DNA from: Pseudomonas paracarnis
Lineage (GTDB): Bacteria > Pseudomonadota > Gammaproteobacteria > Pseudomonadales > Pseudomonadaceae
Direction: 5' to 3'
Assembly (NCBI RefSeq): GCF_904063055.1
Contig: NZ_CAJFCN010000013.1
Location: 92,322 to 156,321, forward strand
Length of the DNA stretch: 64,000 nt
Shown here: piece by piece, positions 54,329 through 62,109 of the stretch
How the letters are laid out: the number at the start of each line of letters is the position of its first letter
Numbering within the stretch: the stretch's first letter is position 1
Notes under the pieces: generated by a model
What the model was told of the DNA's origin: nothing
Database searches by the model: none
Seen by the model: only the letters and a program-made list of their open reading frames with translations
Position numbers and translations under genes: made by a program

Positions 54329-54651
54329 TTGCTCATCCACTTGCGCAGCAGACGCTTTTTCAGGGAGGCGCGCTCTTGCGGATTGCGTCCCTTGTGGTTG
54401 GCAATGCGATCCGCCGTGGCGGCCTGGCGCTTGATGGGCCAGTAGGAGCGGCCATCCTTACCCATCGACCAGACGTTGCTGACCTGGTTTTCCAGTAGAG
54501 GCAGATGGGCGCATAGAGCTTCCGGCGACGCGCTGGCCAGCGCGGTGCGCTCGTGGGTTCGCCAGCGCTGATGCCAGAGTTTCTTGTCCTCGCGCTCGCT
54601 ACGGCAGGTCGTGTGCCCAACGATGGGCGTTTTGCGGCGGCTGCGGCTCAT
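54325..54651 (-). CDS. Hypothetical basic protein
   Basis: 108 residues, strongly basic (MSRSRRKTPIVGHTTCRSE start; KKRLLRKWMSK end). Similar short proteins beginning MSRSRRKTP occur in mobile elements, as far as I recall; function unknown. Coupled to the following gene by a 4-base overlap. Confidence 0.65.
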   Translation of the reverse strand: MSRSRRKTPIVGHTTCRSEREDKKLWHQRWRTHERTALASASPEALCAHLPLLENQVSNVWSMGKDGRSYWPIKRQAATADRIANHKGRNPQERASLKKRLLRKWMSK

Positions 54652-54674
54652 GATGTGGTTGTCTCCAAGAACAT

Positions 54675-55010
54675 TCAGGACAGGCTTTCTGGGTAGAGCG
54701 CCGTCAACCGGGACAGGGTTTCTTGCACTTGTTCCAGCGAGGTCATCAGATGATCAACCTGATCCTGAAGATCCACGGCGAGATCAAATAGCTCAGCCAC
54801 TCGGCTGCGTGATCCCTCGTTGAACGCGGCCATTGCCAGTTGATGCAGCTTCAACAGGTCGGTGCGCAGTTGCGGAGGTGCGCCGTCTGCGCTGTCATTC
54901 AAATCGCCGCGCAGCACGTCCACGGCATCGACTGCACGCAGCAGTGCCGTGGTATCGAAATTCTCGGGAGTCAGTTCGTCCCATTCGTCGTCGGTGATGC
55001 GGGCTGCCAT
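54675..55010 (-). CDS. Hypothetical acidic protein
   Basis: 111 residues from ATG at 55010 (MAARITDDEWDELTPENF). Acidic; a helical C-terminal part with heptad-like Leu/Val spacing (VAELFDLAVDLQDQVDHLMTSLEQVQETLSRL) could be a coiled coil. The start is uncertain: no clear ribosome site, and longer forms overlap the antitoxin gene by 90 bases. Unknown function, downstream of the antitoxin on the same strand. Confidence 0.6.
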   Translation of the reverse strand: MAARITDDEWDELTPENFDTTALLRAVDAVDVLRGDLNDSADGAPPQLRTDLLKLHQLAMAAFNEGSRSRVAELFDLAVDLQDQVDHLMTSLEQVQETLSRLTALYPESLS

Positions 55011-55024
55011 CAGGAGAGCTCCGA

Positions 55025-55360
55025 TTAAGCGGTTGCGAGCGTTAGATGCCCGATCGGCTCGGCTGCTGGCCGTACCTTGATTTCGATGTCGTAGCCGAGG
55101 CGATTCAGACAATCCATCAGCTTGCGTTCGGATAGATTGGTGAAGTCGCCGCGCATCATGCCCGACACCTTCGGTTGCGGGATGCCCATGCGTTTGGCCG
55201 CCGCTTGTTGAGTCAGCCCAAGGGCGCGCATGGCCCTCCTGATCTCGACCACCAGGCCGGTCTTGATCTTGAGCTTTTCAGCGTCAGGCAGTCCAAGGTC
55301 GGCAAAGACGTTGCCCGAGCTGCGCTGAACCTCGACGCCTTCAATGATTCGTTTTTGCAT
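55025..55360 (-). CDS. Antitoxin with XRE-type helix-turn-helix (HigA-like)
   Basis: 111 residues. Helix-turn-helix LTQQAAAKRMGIPQPKVSGM near residues 49-68, followed by LSERKLMDCLNRLGYDIEIKV, typical of the HTH antitoxins paired with Gp49/HigB toxins. It overlaps the toxin gene by 20 bases. It should neutralise the toxin and repress the operon at the palindrome upstream. Such pairs are known passengers of Tn3-family transposons next to the resolvase. Confidence 0.88.
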   Translation of the reverse strand: MQKRIIEGVEVQRSSGNVFADLGLPDAEKLKIKTGLVVEIRRAMRALGLTQQAAAKRMGIPQPKVSGMMRGDFTNLSERKLMDCLNRLGYDIEIKVRPAAEPIGHLTLATA

Positions 55361-55718
55361 TTCGTAGCTCCTGTGCCAATACCTCGGCCACCTTCAGCCG
55401 AGCGCGGATGATGTCCATGTCGGCCTTTGGCGTGGCGATTCCGCTCTTGCTCTTCTTCTGGAAGCAGTGCAGGACGAACACCGCTTCCGCAAACTTGACC
55501 GTGTATACCGCTCGATAGGTGCCGCCGGCATCGTCTTCGACGACCTCCAGCACGCCGGCACCACCGAACCCCTTGAGCACCTTTGCTGCGTCATCCTGAT
55601 CGCCTATCTGCGCCAACGAGAGCGCGTAACCGAAACGGCGACGCACGTCGGACGGCAACGCCATCAAATCCTTGTGGCTGCTCGCGATCCATTCGAGCGG
55701 TTTTTCTTTGTTTGTCAT
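55341..55718 (-). CDS. Toxin of RelE/HigB superfamily (phage Gp49-like)
   Basis: 125 residues. KPLEWIASSHKDLMALPSDV start, the core GGAGVLEVVEDDAGGTYRAVYTVKF and VLHCFQKKSKSGIATP are Gp49-like landmarks, ending in a helix with KVAEVLAQEL. The family cleaves mRNA at ribosomes; that activity here is inferred. The toxin gene precedes the antitoxin gene, the HigBA order. Confidence 0.88.
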   Translation of the reverse strand: MTNKEKPLEWIASSHKDLMALPSDVRRRFGYALSLAQIGDQDDAAKVLKGFGGAGVLEVVEDDAGGTYRAVYTVKFAEAVFVLHCFQKKSKSGIATPKADMDIIRARLKVAEVLAQELRNAKTNH

Positions 55719-55730
55719 GACGGAATTTTA

Positions 55731-55744
55731 TACCTGTTCAGGTA
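55731..55744. promoter_or_regulatory. Palindromic operator at the toxin-antitoxin promoter
   Basis: TACCTGTTCAGGTA: perfect 6-base arms with a two-base centre. On the minus strand TATAAA, a likely -10 element, overlaps its end 12 or so bases before the toxin ATG, so repressor binding would block transcription. Expected ligand is the HTH antitoxin. Confidence 0.7.
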
Positions 55745-55774
55745 ATGATGTAAACGCGGCAACCTCAAGGAGGT

Positions 55775-55798
55775 GTCGTAAAACATTTGTTTTGCGAC
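55775..55798. other. Dyad in front of the transposon end; candidate resolvase (res) subsite of the host element
   Basis: GTCGTAAAACAT and TTGTTTTGCGAC are inverted at 10 of 12 positions, the size and shape of a serine-resolvase dimer site. Placed between a Tn3-type toxin-antitoxin pair and (before insertion of the transposon) a resolvase gene whose start is at 63965. Confidence 0.45.
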
Positions 55799-55821
55799 AG
55801 GCTGTCAGCCGCCGCTGTGCT

Positions 55822-55846
55822 TGTCGTTTTCAGAAGACGACCGCAC
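55822..55846 (+). repeat. Left terminal inverted repeat (tni end) with subterminal TniA-site repeats
   Basis: Starts TGTCGTTTTCAGAAGACGAC and agrees with the right-end repeat at 21 of 25 positions. Related repeats follow at 55899-55916 (TCAGGAGTCGTCTGCACC) and around 55939, as expected for the multiple TniA binding sites at Tn402-type ends. Confidence 0.9.
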
Positions 55847-55964
55847 CATCTGACTGGATGTAACGCCTGGTGTGCATACGGCTCCTGACAGCCCAATATC
55901 AGGAGTCGTCTGCACCAATCTCGACTATGCTCAATACTCGTGTGCACCAAAGCGAGGTTTGGGC

Positions 55965-57644
55965 ATGACATCAGACACTCCACCGATTGCCGCGCAAGGC
56001 GTGGCCACCCTGCCCGACGAGGCATGGGCGCAAGCCCGGCACCGGACGGAAATCATCGGGCCACTGGCAGCGCTTGAGGTGGTCGGGCATGAAGCCGCCG
56101 ATGAGGCAGCCCAAGCGCTGGGCCTGTCCCGGCGACAGGTATATGTCCTGATCCGTCGCGCCCGGCAGGGTACTGGCCTGGTAACAGACCTGACGCCCGG
56201 CCGATCCGGCGGCGGCAAAGGCAAGGGGCGCTTGCCGGAACCGGTCGAGCGCATCATCCGCGAGCTGCTGCAAAAGCGCTTCCTGACCAAGCAGAAACGC
56301 AGCCTGGCGGCGTTCCACCGCGAAGTCGCGCAGGCGTGCAAAACCCAGAAGCTGCCGGTGCCGGCGCGCAACACCGTGGCCCAGCGGATTGCCGGACTAC
56401 ACCCGGCGAAAATAGCCCGCAGCCGGGGCGGGCAGGACGCTGCCCGTCCCTTGCAAGGCGCGGGTGGCATTCCGCCCGAAGTCACCATGCCGCTGGAACA
56501 GGTGCAGATCGACCACACCGTCATCGACCTGATCGTGGTCGACGAGCGCGACCGGCAACCGATTGGCCGCCCATATTTGACCCTCGCCATCGACGTGTTC
56601 ACGCGCTGCGTACTCGGCATGGTGGTCACGCTGGAAGCGCCGTCCGCCGTCTCGGTCGGCCTATGCCTCGCGCATGCCGCCTGCGACAAGCGGCCCTGGC
56701 TGGAAGGGCTGAATGTGGAAATGGACTGGCCGATGAGCGGCAAGCCCAGGCTGCTCTATCTGGACAACGCGGCCGAGTTCAAAAGCGAAGCGCTGCGCCG
56801 TGGCTGCGAACAGCATGGCATCCGGCTGGACTATCGCCCACCAGGCCAGCCGCACTACGGCGGCATCGTGGAACGGATCATCGGCACGGCGATGCAGATG
56901 ATCCACGACGAATTACCGGGGACGACCTTCTCCAATCCCGGCCAGCGCGGCGAGTACGATTCCGAGAAGATGGCCACCCTGACGCTGCGCGAGCTGGAGC
57001 GCTGGCTCGCGTTGGCGGTAGGCACCTATCACGGCTCCGTGCACAACGGCCTGCTCCAGCCGCCGGCCGCGCGCTGGGCCGAGGCCGTGGAGCGCGTTGG
57101 CGTCCCGGCCGTCGTTACCCGCCCCACCGCGTTTTTGGTCGATTTCCTGCCGGTGATCCGCCGCACCCTGACCCGCACCGGCTTTGTCATCGACCACATC
57201 CACTACTACGCCGACGCCCTCAAGCCGTGGATTGCCCGGCGCGAGCGCTTGCCCGCCTTCCTGATCCGGCGCGATCCGCGCGACATCAGCCGCATCTGGG
57301 TACTGGAACCGGAAGGTCAGCACTATCTGGAGATCCACTACCGCACCTTGTCCCATCCGGCCGTCACCCTCTGGGAACAACGCCAGGCGCTGGCCAAATT
57401 GCGTCAGCTCGGGCGCGAGCAGGTGGACGAGTCGGCGCTGTTCCGCATGATCGGGCAGATGCGCGAGATCGTGACCACCGCCCAGAAGGCCACGCGCAAG
57501 GCGCGGCGCGACGCTGATCGCCGCCAGCACCTCAAGACGTCGGAGCCACCGGCCAAGCCCATACCGCCGGATGTGGACATGGCTGACCCGCAGGCAGACA
57601 ACCTGCCGCCGGCCAAACCGTTCGATCAGATCGAGGAGTGGTAG
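55965..57644 (+). CDS. tniA: Transposase TniA (DDE, Tn5053/Tn402 family)
   Basis: 559 residues, the exact Tn5053 length, from ATG at 55965 with GAGG ahead; the longer frame from 55872 runs back into the transposon end. N-terminal helix-turn-helix region, then an rve catalytic core: Asp183 (QVQIDHTV), Asp267 (LLYLDNAAEF) and Glu303 (GGIVERIIG) with 35 residues between the last two, the D-D35E arrangement. It ends PAKPFDQIEEW like other TniA. It cuts and joins the ends with TniB and TniQ. Nothing suggests inactivation. Confidence 0.97.
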   Translation: MTSDTPPIAAQGVATLPDEAWAQARHRTEIIGPLAALEVVGHEAADEAAQALGLSRRQVYVLIRRARQGTGLVTDLTPGRSGGGKGKGRLPEPVERIIRELLQKRFLTKQKRSLAAFHREVAQACKTQKLPVPARNTVAQRIAGLHPAKIARSRGGQDAARPLQGAGGIPPEVTMPLEQVQIDHTVIDLIVVDERDRQPIGRPYLTLAIDVFTRCVLGMVVTLEAPSAVSVGLCLAHAACDKRPWLEGLNVEMDWPMSGKPRLLYLDNAAEFKSEALRRGCEQHGIRLDYRPPGQPHYGGIVERIIGTAMQMIHDELPGTTFSNPGQRGEYDSEKMATLTLRELERWLALAVGTYHGSVHNGLLQPPAARWAEAVERVGVPAVVTRPTAFLVDFLPVIRRTLTRTGFVIDHIHYYADALKPWIARRERLPAFLIRRDPRDISRIWVLEPEGQHYLEIHYRTLSHPAVTLWEQRQALAKLRQLGREQVDESALFRMIGQMREIVTTAQKATRKARRDADRRQHLKTSEPPAKPIPPDVDMADPQADNLPPAKPFDQIEEW

Positions 57645-57646
57645 CC

Positions 57647-58555
57647 GTGGACGAATATCCCGTCATTGACCTGTCCCACCTGCTGCCAGCGGCACAGGGT
57701 TTGGCCAGGCTGCCGGCAGACGAGCGCATCCAGCGCATTCGCGCCGACCGCTGGATCGGCTACCCGCGCGCGGTCGAGGCGCTGAACCGGCTGGAAACTC
57801 TGTATGCGTGGCCGAACAAGCAACGCATGCCAAACCTGCTGCTGGTCGGCCCCACCAACAACGGCAAGTCGATGATCGTCGAGAAATTCCGGCGGGCGCA
57901 CCCGGTCGGCACCGACGCTGACCAAGAACATATCCCGGTGCTGGTCGTGCAGATGCCGTCAGAGCCATCGGTGATCCGCTTCTATGTCGCGCTGCTGGCT
58001 GCGATGGGCGCGCCGCTGCGCCCGCGCCCACGGCTGCCGGAAATGGAGCAACTGGCGCTGGCCCTGCTGCGCAAGGTCGGCGTGCGCATGCTGGTGATCG
58101 ACGAACTGCACAATGTACTGGCTGGCAACAGCGTTAACCGGCGCGAGTTCCTCAACCTGCTGCGCTTCCTCGGCAACGAGCTGCGTATCCCCCTGGTCGG
58201 GGTCGGCACGCGCGAGGCGTACCTGGCCATCCGTTCGGACGATCAGTTGGAAAACCGCTTCGAGCCGATGCTGCTGCCGCCGTGGGAGGCCAATGAGGAC
58301 TGCTGCTCGCTGCTGGCCAGCTTCGCGGCGTCACTCCCGCTACGGCGGCCATCCCCGATTGCCACGCTGGACATGGCCCGCTACCTGCTCACCCGGAGCG
58401 AAGGCACCATCGGCGAGCTTGCACATCTGCTGGTGGCGGCGGCCGTCGCCGCCGTGGAGAGTGGCGAGGAAGCGATCAACCACCGCACGCTCAGCATGGC
58501 CGACTACATCGGCCCCAGTGAGCGGCGGCGACAGTTCGAGCGGGAACTGATGTGA
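57647..58555 (+). CDS. tniB: Transposition ATP-binding protein TniB
   Basis: 302 residues from the GTG at 57647, two bases after the tniA stop. AAA+ ATPase: Walker A GPTNNGKSMIVEKF, Walker B MLVIDELHN, and sensor-like GVGTREAYLAI. Role as in TnsC/MuB: ATP-dependent target choice. It overlaps tniQ by four bases. Confidence 0.96.
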   Translation: MDEYPVIDLSHLLPAAQGLARLPADERIQRIRADRWIGYPRAVEALNRLETLYAWPNKQRMPNLLLVGPTNNGKSMIVEKFRRAHPVGTDADQEHIPVLVVQMPSEPSVIRFYVALLAAMGAPLRPRPRLPEMEQLALALLRKVGVRMLVIDELHNVLAGNSVNRREFLNLLRFLGNELRIPLVGVGTREAYLAIRSDDQLENRFEPMLLPPWEANEDCCSLLASFAASLPLRRPSPIATLDMARYLLTRSEGTIGELAHLLVAAAVAAVESGEEAINHRTLSMADYIGPSERRRQFERELM

Positions 58556-59769
58556 AGTCCGCGCCGCGCTGGCCGCTGCATCCGGCACCCAAGGAAGGCG
58601 AAGCCCTGTCCTCATGGCTCAACCGGGTCGCCGCCTGCTACCAGATGGACGTGCACGAGCTGCTGGCCCACGATCTTGGTCACAGCCAACTTGATGACCT
58701 GGATACCGCACCATCCTTGTCGTTGCTGACGGCGCTCTGCCAGCGCAGTGGCGTCGAGCTGGAGCGGTTGCGCAGCATGAGTCTTGCAGGCTGGGTGCCG
58801 TGGCTGCTCGACAGTCTCGACGATTCGGTACCAGCAGCCTTGGAAACCTATACATTCCAATGCGCGGTGCTCCTGCCCAAGCGCACCCGCAAGGTGCGGT
58901 CCATCACTCGCTGGCGTGCCTGGCTACCGAGCCAGACGATTCGCCGGGCGTGTCCGCAGTGTCTGAACGATCCAACGAATCAAGCTGTGCTACTCGTCTG
59001 GCAGCTCCCCTTGATGCTGAGCTGCCCGCAGCATGGCTGCTGGCTGGAGTCCTACTGGGGCATGCACGGCCGGTATCTTCAGTGGGAAATCGCCGATGCT
59101 GCGCCGCGCCCTGCCGATGACGCAATCGCCTGCATGGACCGGCGCACCTGGCAGGCGCTGACGACGGGTTTTGTGGAGCTGCCGCGTCGGCGTGTCCACG
59201 CCGGCTTGTGGTTCCGGCTGCTGCGCACCCTGCTTGATGAGCTGAACACGCCGCTCTCGCACTGCGGCAGTTGCTCGGCGAGCATCCGCCATGTCTGGGA
59301 GCGCTGCGGCCATCCGCTGCGCGCCGGGCAGAGTCTGTGGCGTCCCTACGAGATTCTGGCCCCGGCGGTGCAGTGGCAGATGCTGGAGGCGGCGGCCACC
59401 GCCATCACGCTGATCGAGTCAAAGGCGCTGATCCCGCGCGGGGAACAGGCCGCGCTGTTTCAGACGGAGCCGCACACTGGTTTCACCAACGGCCTGCCGG
59501 CGAAGGTGCCGAAGCCGGAACCCATCAACCACTGGCAACGAGCAGCCCAGGCCATCGATGAGGCCATCATTGAAGCGCGACACAACCCGGAGACGGCCCG
59601 CTTGCTGTTCACACTGGCGTCCTACGGGCGACGCGACCCCGAATCCCTGGAACGTTTGCGCGCCACGTTCACCAAGGAGGGCATCCCGCCGGAGTTTTTG
59701 TCACATTACGAGCCTGAATGGCCGTTTGCAGGTCTTAGACTAAATGACGGGTTAAGTGACAGTTTTTGA
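58552..59769 (+). CDS. tniQ: Transposition protein TniQ
   Basis: 405 residues, the normal TniQ length. N-terminal PxPxxGEALSSWLNRVA-like block (PAPKEGEALSSWLNRVA) and zinc-binding patterns CPQCLNDPTNQ...CPQHGC and HCGSC...CGH. TniQ/TnsD proteins link target recognition to the ATPase. Coupled to tniB by ATGA overlap. Confidence 0.95.
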   Translation: MKSAPRWPLHPAPKEGEALSSWLNRVAACYQMDVHELLAHDLGHSQLDDLDTAPSLSLLTALCQRSGVELERLRSMSLAGWVPWLLDSLDDSVPAALETYTFQCAVLLPKRTRKVRSITRWRAWLPSQTIRRACPQCLNDPTNQAVLLVWQLPLMLSCPQHGCWLESYWGMHGRYLQWEIADAAPRPADDAIACMDRRTWQALTTGFVELPRRRVHAGLWFRLLRTLLDELNTPLSHCGSCSASIRHVWERCGHPLRAGQSLWRPYEILAPAVQWQMLEAAATAITLIESKALIPRGEQAALFQTEPHTGFTNGLPAKVPKPEPINHWQRAAQAIDEAIIEARHNPETARLLFTLASYGRRDPESLERLRATFTKEGIPPEFLSHYEPEWPFAGLRLNDGLSDSF

Positions 59770-59832
59770 CGGCGAGAACTTTCTGGCTCACACTGTCACA
59801 TAATCGAACGTATTTGTGACAATGGGGGCGGT
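59770..59832. other. Transposon resolution site (res) between tniQ and tniR
   Basis: The short gap before the resolvase gene holds TGTCACATAA and TTGTGACA inverted around a central AATCGAACG, with further TGACAG-type half sites in the tail of tniQ. This is where Tn5053-family res sites lie. No promoter was obvious apart from it. Confidence 0.65.
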
Positions 59833-60450
59833 ATGCTGATCGGCTACATGCGGGTATCGAAGGCAGACGGCTCCCAGACAATTACTCTGCAACAAGATGC
59901 TTTGATTGCTGCCGGAGTGGCAGCTGCACATCTGTATGAGGACATGGCTTCGGGACGGAAAGATGATCGGCCCGGATTGGCCGCGTGTCTGAAGGCCCTG
60001 CGTGAAGGCGATACCTTGGTGGTTTGGAAGCTCGATCGACTAGGGCGTAACCTTCGCCACTTAATTAACACTGTCCACGACCTTACCGCGCGTAGCGTAG
60101 GACTGAAGGTGCTTACCGGCCACGGTGCGGCCATCGACACTACTACTGCGGCGGGAAAGCTGGTGTTCGGGATTTTCGCGGCACTGGCAGAGTTCGAGCG
60201 GGAGTTGATTTCTGAGCGGACGGTCGCCGGGCTCGTCTCGGCGCGTGCTCGCGGCAGGAAAGGGGGGCGCCCGTTCAAGATGACCGCTGCCAAACTACGC
60301 CTAGCGATGGCGGCCATGGGACAGCCGGAAACCAAGGTGTCGGATTTGTGTGAAGAGCTGGATATTACCCGTCAGACGCTCTATCGACATGTCTCGCCCA
60401 AGGGCGAGCTGCGGCGTGACGGAGCGAAACTACTGGAGAGAGCCCAATGA
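59833..60450 (+). CDS. tniR: Serine resolvase TniR
   Basis: 205 residues. Catalytic Ser9 in MLIGYMRVSKADGSQT, then DMASGRKDDRPGL, VWKLDRLGRNLRHLI and EFERELISERT; C-terminal helix-turn-helix (VSDLCEELDITRQTLYRHV). It resolves the cointegrates formed during replicative transposition by recombining the neighbouring res site. Confidence 0.96.
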   Translation: MLIGYMRVSKADGSQTITLQQDALIAAGVAAAHLYEDMASGRKDDRPGLAACLKALREGDTLVVWKLDRLGRNLRHLINTVHDLTARSVGLKVLTGHGAAIDTTTAAGKLVFGIFAALAEFERELISERTVAGLVSARARGRKGGRPFKMTAAKLRLAMAAMGQPETKVSDLCEELDITRQTLYRHVSPKGELRRDGAKLLERAQ

Positions 60451-60463
60451 GTTGCTCAGAATC

Positions 60464-60670
60464 CTGATTCTCAAGAGTATGACGCCCGATCAGAACGGGG
60501 TAGTTCATCTTGCCTTGATTCTTCAAGGAGAACTGCTCGTTATAGATCTGGTCTCCAATGCAAATAGTCATCTGCACCACCGGTTGGTGCTCGGCGCCAC
60601 CGGCACCCCGGACTTTTAAATTACGCTCAACCTTATGCTCGAACGGACAAGTTGTTTTACCTTCTGTCCA
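60464..60670 (-). pseudogene. Fragment of a retropepsin-like (so-called ATP-dependent zinc protease, DUF785/RimB-type) gene
   Basis: A stop-bounded stretch of about 68 codons without a start reads TEGKTTCPFEHKVERNLKVR, then AEHQPVVQMTICIGD, NEQFSLKNQGKMNYPVLIGR. This pattern (VK-R, PVV, F-L-R-YPVLIGR) fits the second half of the small aspartic-protease-like proteins. The N-terminal part with the catalytic DTGA is missing and similarity stops soon after LIGRHTLEN, close to the tniR stop. Assignment is from memory of the family. Confidence 0.55.
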
Positions 60671-60683
60671 TTATGGTTCACCC

Positions 60684-60794
60684 TCAGTCACGCAAGCGGC
60701 TGAACACATAGCCGTGATCTTTTTGTGAGGTATGGCAGGCAAAGCAGGCGGTTGTCGCGTTGGTCCTCACGACGCGATTGCCGTCGATGTTTAA
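60684..60794 (-). pseudogene. C-terminal remnant of a c-type cytochrome (possibly cytochrome P460 family)
   Basis: About 36 codons to a stop: NIDGNRVVRTNATTACFACH then TSQKDHGYVFSRLRD. CFACH is a haem-binding CxxCH motif, and a CxxCH followed by about ten residues with YVFS-R near the end resembles the C-terminus of P460-type cytochromes. The remainder is replaced by the HD-GYP gene, whose stop lies at the edge of the fragment. Confidence 0.5.
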
Positions 60795-62035
60795 TCGAAA
60801 TGCGACCTCTTGCTGGCGGGGAGGCCCGACCATAGCTCCTCGATGTTCTTGAAACCCCAGTCGCTAGCCGACTCGCGGCCGACGATCTTGTCACGACCGG
60901 CCAGTTTGCTAAGATCAACCAGTTCCTGGGCAATGGGCATTTTCGTGCGGGTCGAGAAGAACACCTTGACCATGGGTGTCAGCAGTGAACTCTTGTGCTG
61001 CTCCATGATGACGCCGAGACGCCCACTTTCTAAGCGCACCAAGGCGCCAACCGGGTAGATGCCCACCGACTTGACGAAGGCCTGGAACACCTGGTCGTCG
61101 AAGTGTCCCTTCCATTCAGCCATCTTGCGAATCGCTATGGCGGGATCCCAGCCCCTCTTGTAGGGGCGCTCCGACGTGATCGCGTCATACACGTCACACA
61201 CCGCGCCCATGCGCGCGAACAGACTGATTTGCTCACCGACCAGGCGATAGGGGTAGCCGGAGCCATCGACCTTCTCATGATGGTGCAGGCAAACGTCGAG
61301 CGTGAGCGCGCTGACCTGGCGGCTTTTCAGCAACATCCTGCCGCCCGCTCTGGGATGGCTGCGCATGATGCTGAACTCGGCGTCGGTCAGTTTGTCAGGC
61401 TTATTGAGGATCGCATCCGGTATGGACACCTTGCCGATGTCGTGCAGGAGGCCGGCCAAGCCTGCCTCCCGGACTTGGTCGGCTGACAGGCCAAGCTGGC
61501 GGGCCAGGGCAATCATCAATGCACACACCGCCACAGAGTGCATGTAGGTGTATTCGGCGGAAGTCTTCAGACGTGCCAGGCTGATTAAGGCATTGGGGTG
61601 ACGCAGTACCGAGTCGGAAACTTCCTCCACCAGCGCCGCGACGTGCTCCAAGTTGATAGCTTGGCCCATGCGCGCCTCGTTGAACATCTCGACAATGGCG
61701 ACTTTGGAGCGGGCGCAGAGCTTGAGGGCACGTGACAGCTCTTCAGTCATCCCGGCTAGAGGCGGCAGCGCCGTGTTGTCCACGGCTAGCAATCGGGCTT
61801 CGGTTTCAACCTCAACTTCTTCGAGCGTATTGCTTGCCTGGCCTTGGGCAGTGTCCTGCCCCTTGCTGGTGTCGATCCATAGCGTCGTCACATTGGATTT
61901 GAGGATGCGCTGTCGATCGTGCTCGCTATGGAGCAACCAACGCGCTCTCCAGAAAGGGTGGTCCATCCATGAACCACAAAGCTCATGGATGTACATGCCG
62001 AGGCGGACCTCGGTAACCGCGATACGTTTCAGCAC
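60791..62035 (-). CDS. HD-GYP cyclic-di-GMP phosphodiesterase (transposon passenger)
   Basis: 414 residues from a GTG at 62035 with GGAG nine bases ahead; a longer frame from 62065 lacks such a site. N-terminal DUF3391 (MLKRIAVTEVRLGMYIHELC...HPFWRARWLL), a linker rich in Glu, then HD-GYP: LLHDIGKVSIPDAI, HHHEKVDGSGYPYRL and VCDVYDAITSERPYKRGW, all catalytic residues present. Second gene of a two-gene unit after the chemoreceptor (74-base gap). Predicted to lower c-di-GMP. A clear relative of the phase-variable copy outside the transposon. Confidence 0.93.
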   Translation of the reverse strand: MLKRIAVTEVRLGMYIHELCGSWMDHPFWRARWLLHSEHDRQRILKSNVTTLWIDTSKGQDTAQGQASNTLEEVEVETEARLLAVDNTALPPLAGMTEELSRALKLCARSKVAIVEMFNEARMGQAINLEHVAALVEEVSDSVLRHPNALISLARLKTSAEYTYMHSVAVCALMIALARQLGLSADQVREAGLAGLLHDIGKVSIPDAILNKPDKLTDAEFSIMRSHPRAGGRMLLKSRQVSALTLDVCLHHHEKVDGSGYPYRLVGEQISLFARMGAVCDVYDAITSERPYKRGWDPAIAIRKMAEWKGHFDDQVFQAFVKSVGIYPVGALVRLESGRLGVIMEQHKSSLLTPMVKVFFSTRTKMPIAQELVDLSKLAGRDKIVGRESASDWGFKNIEELWSGLPASKRSHFD

Positions 62036-62109
62036 GATGAAGATCTCCCCATAGGATTTGACCACACGTCTGTTATGCGCAGTGCCGATGATCCGGCTGT
62101 TCGTGAGTT

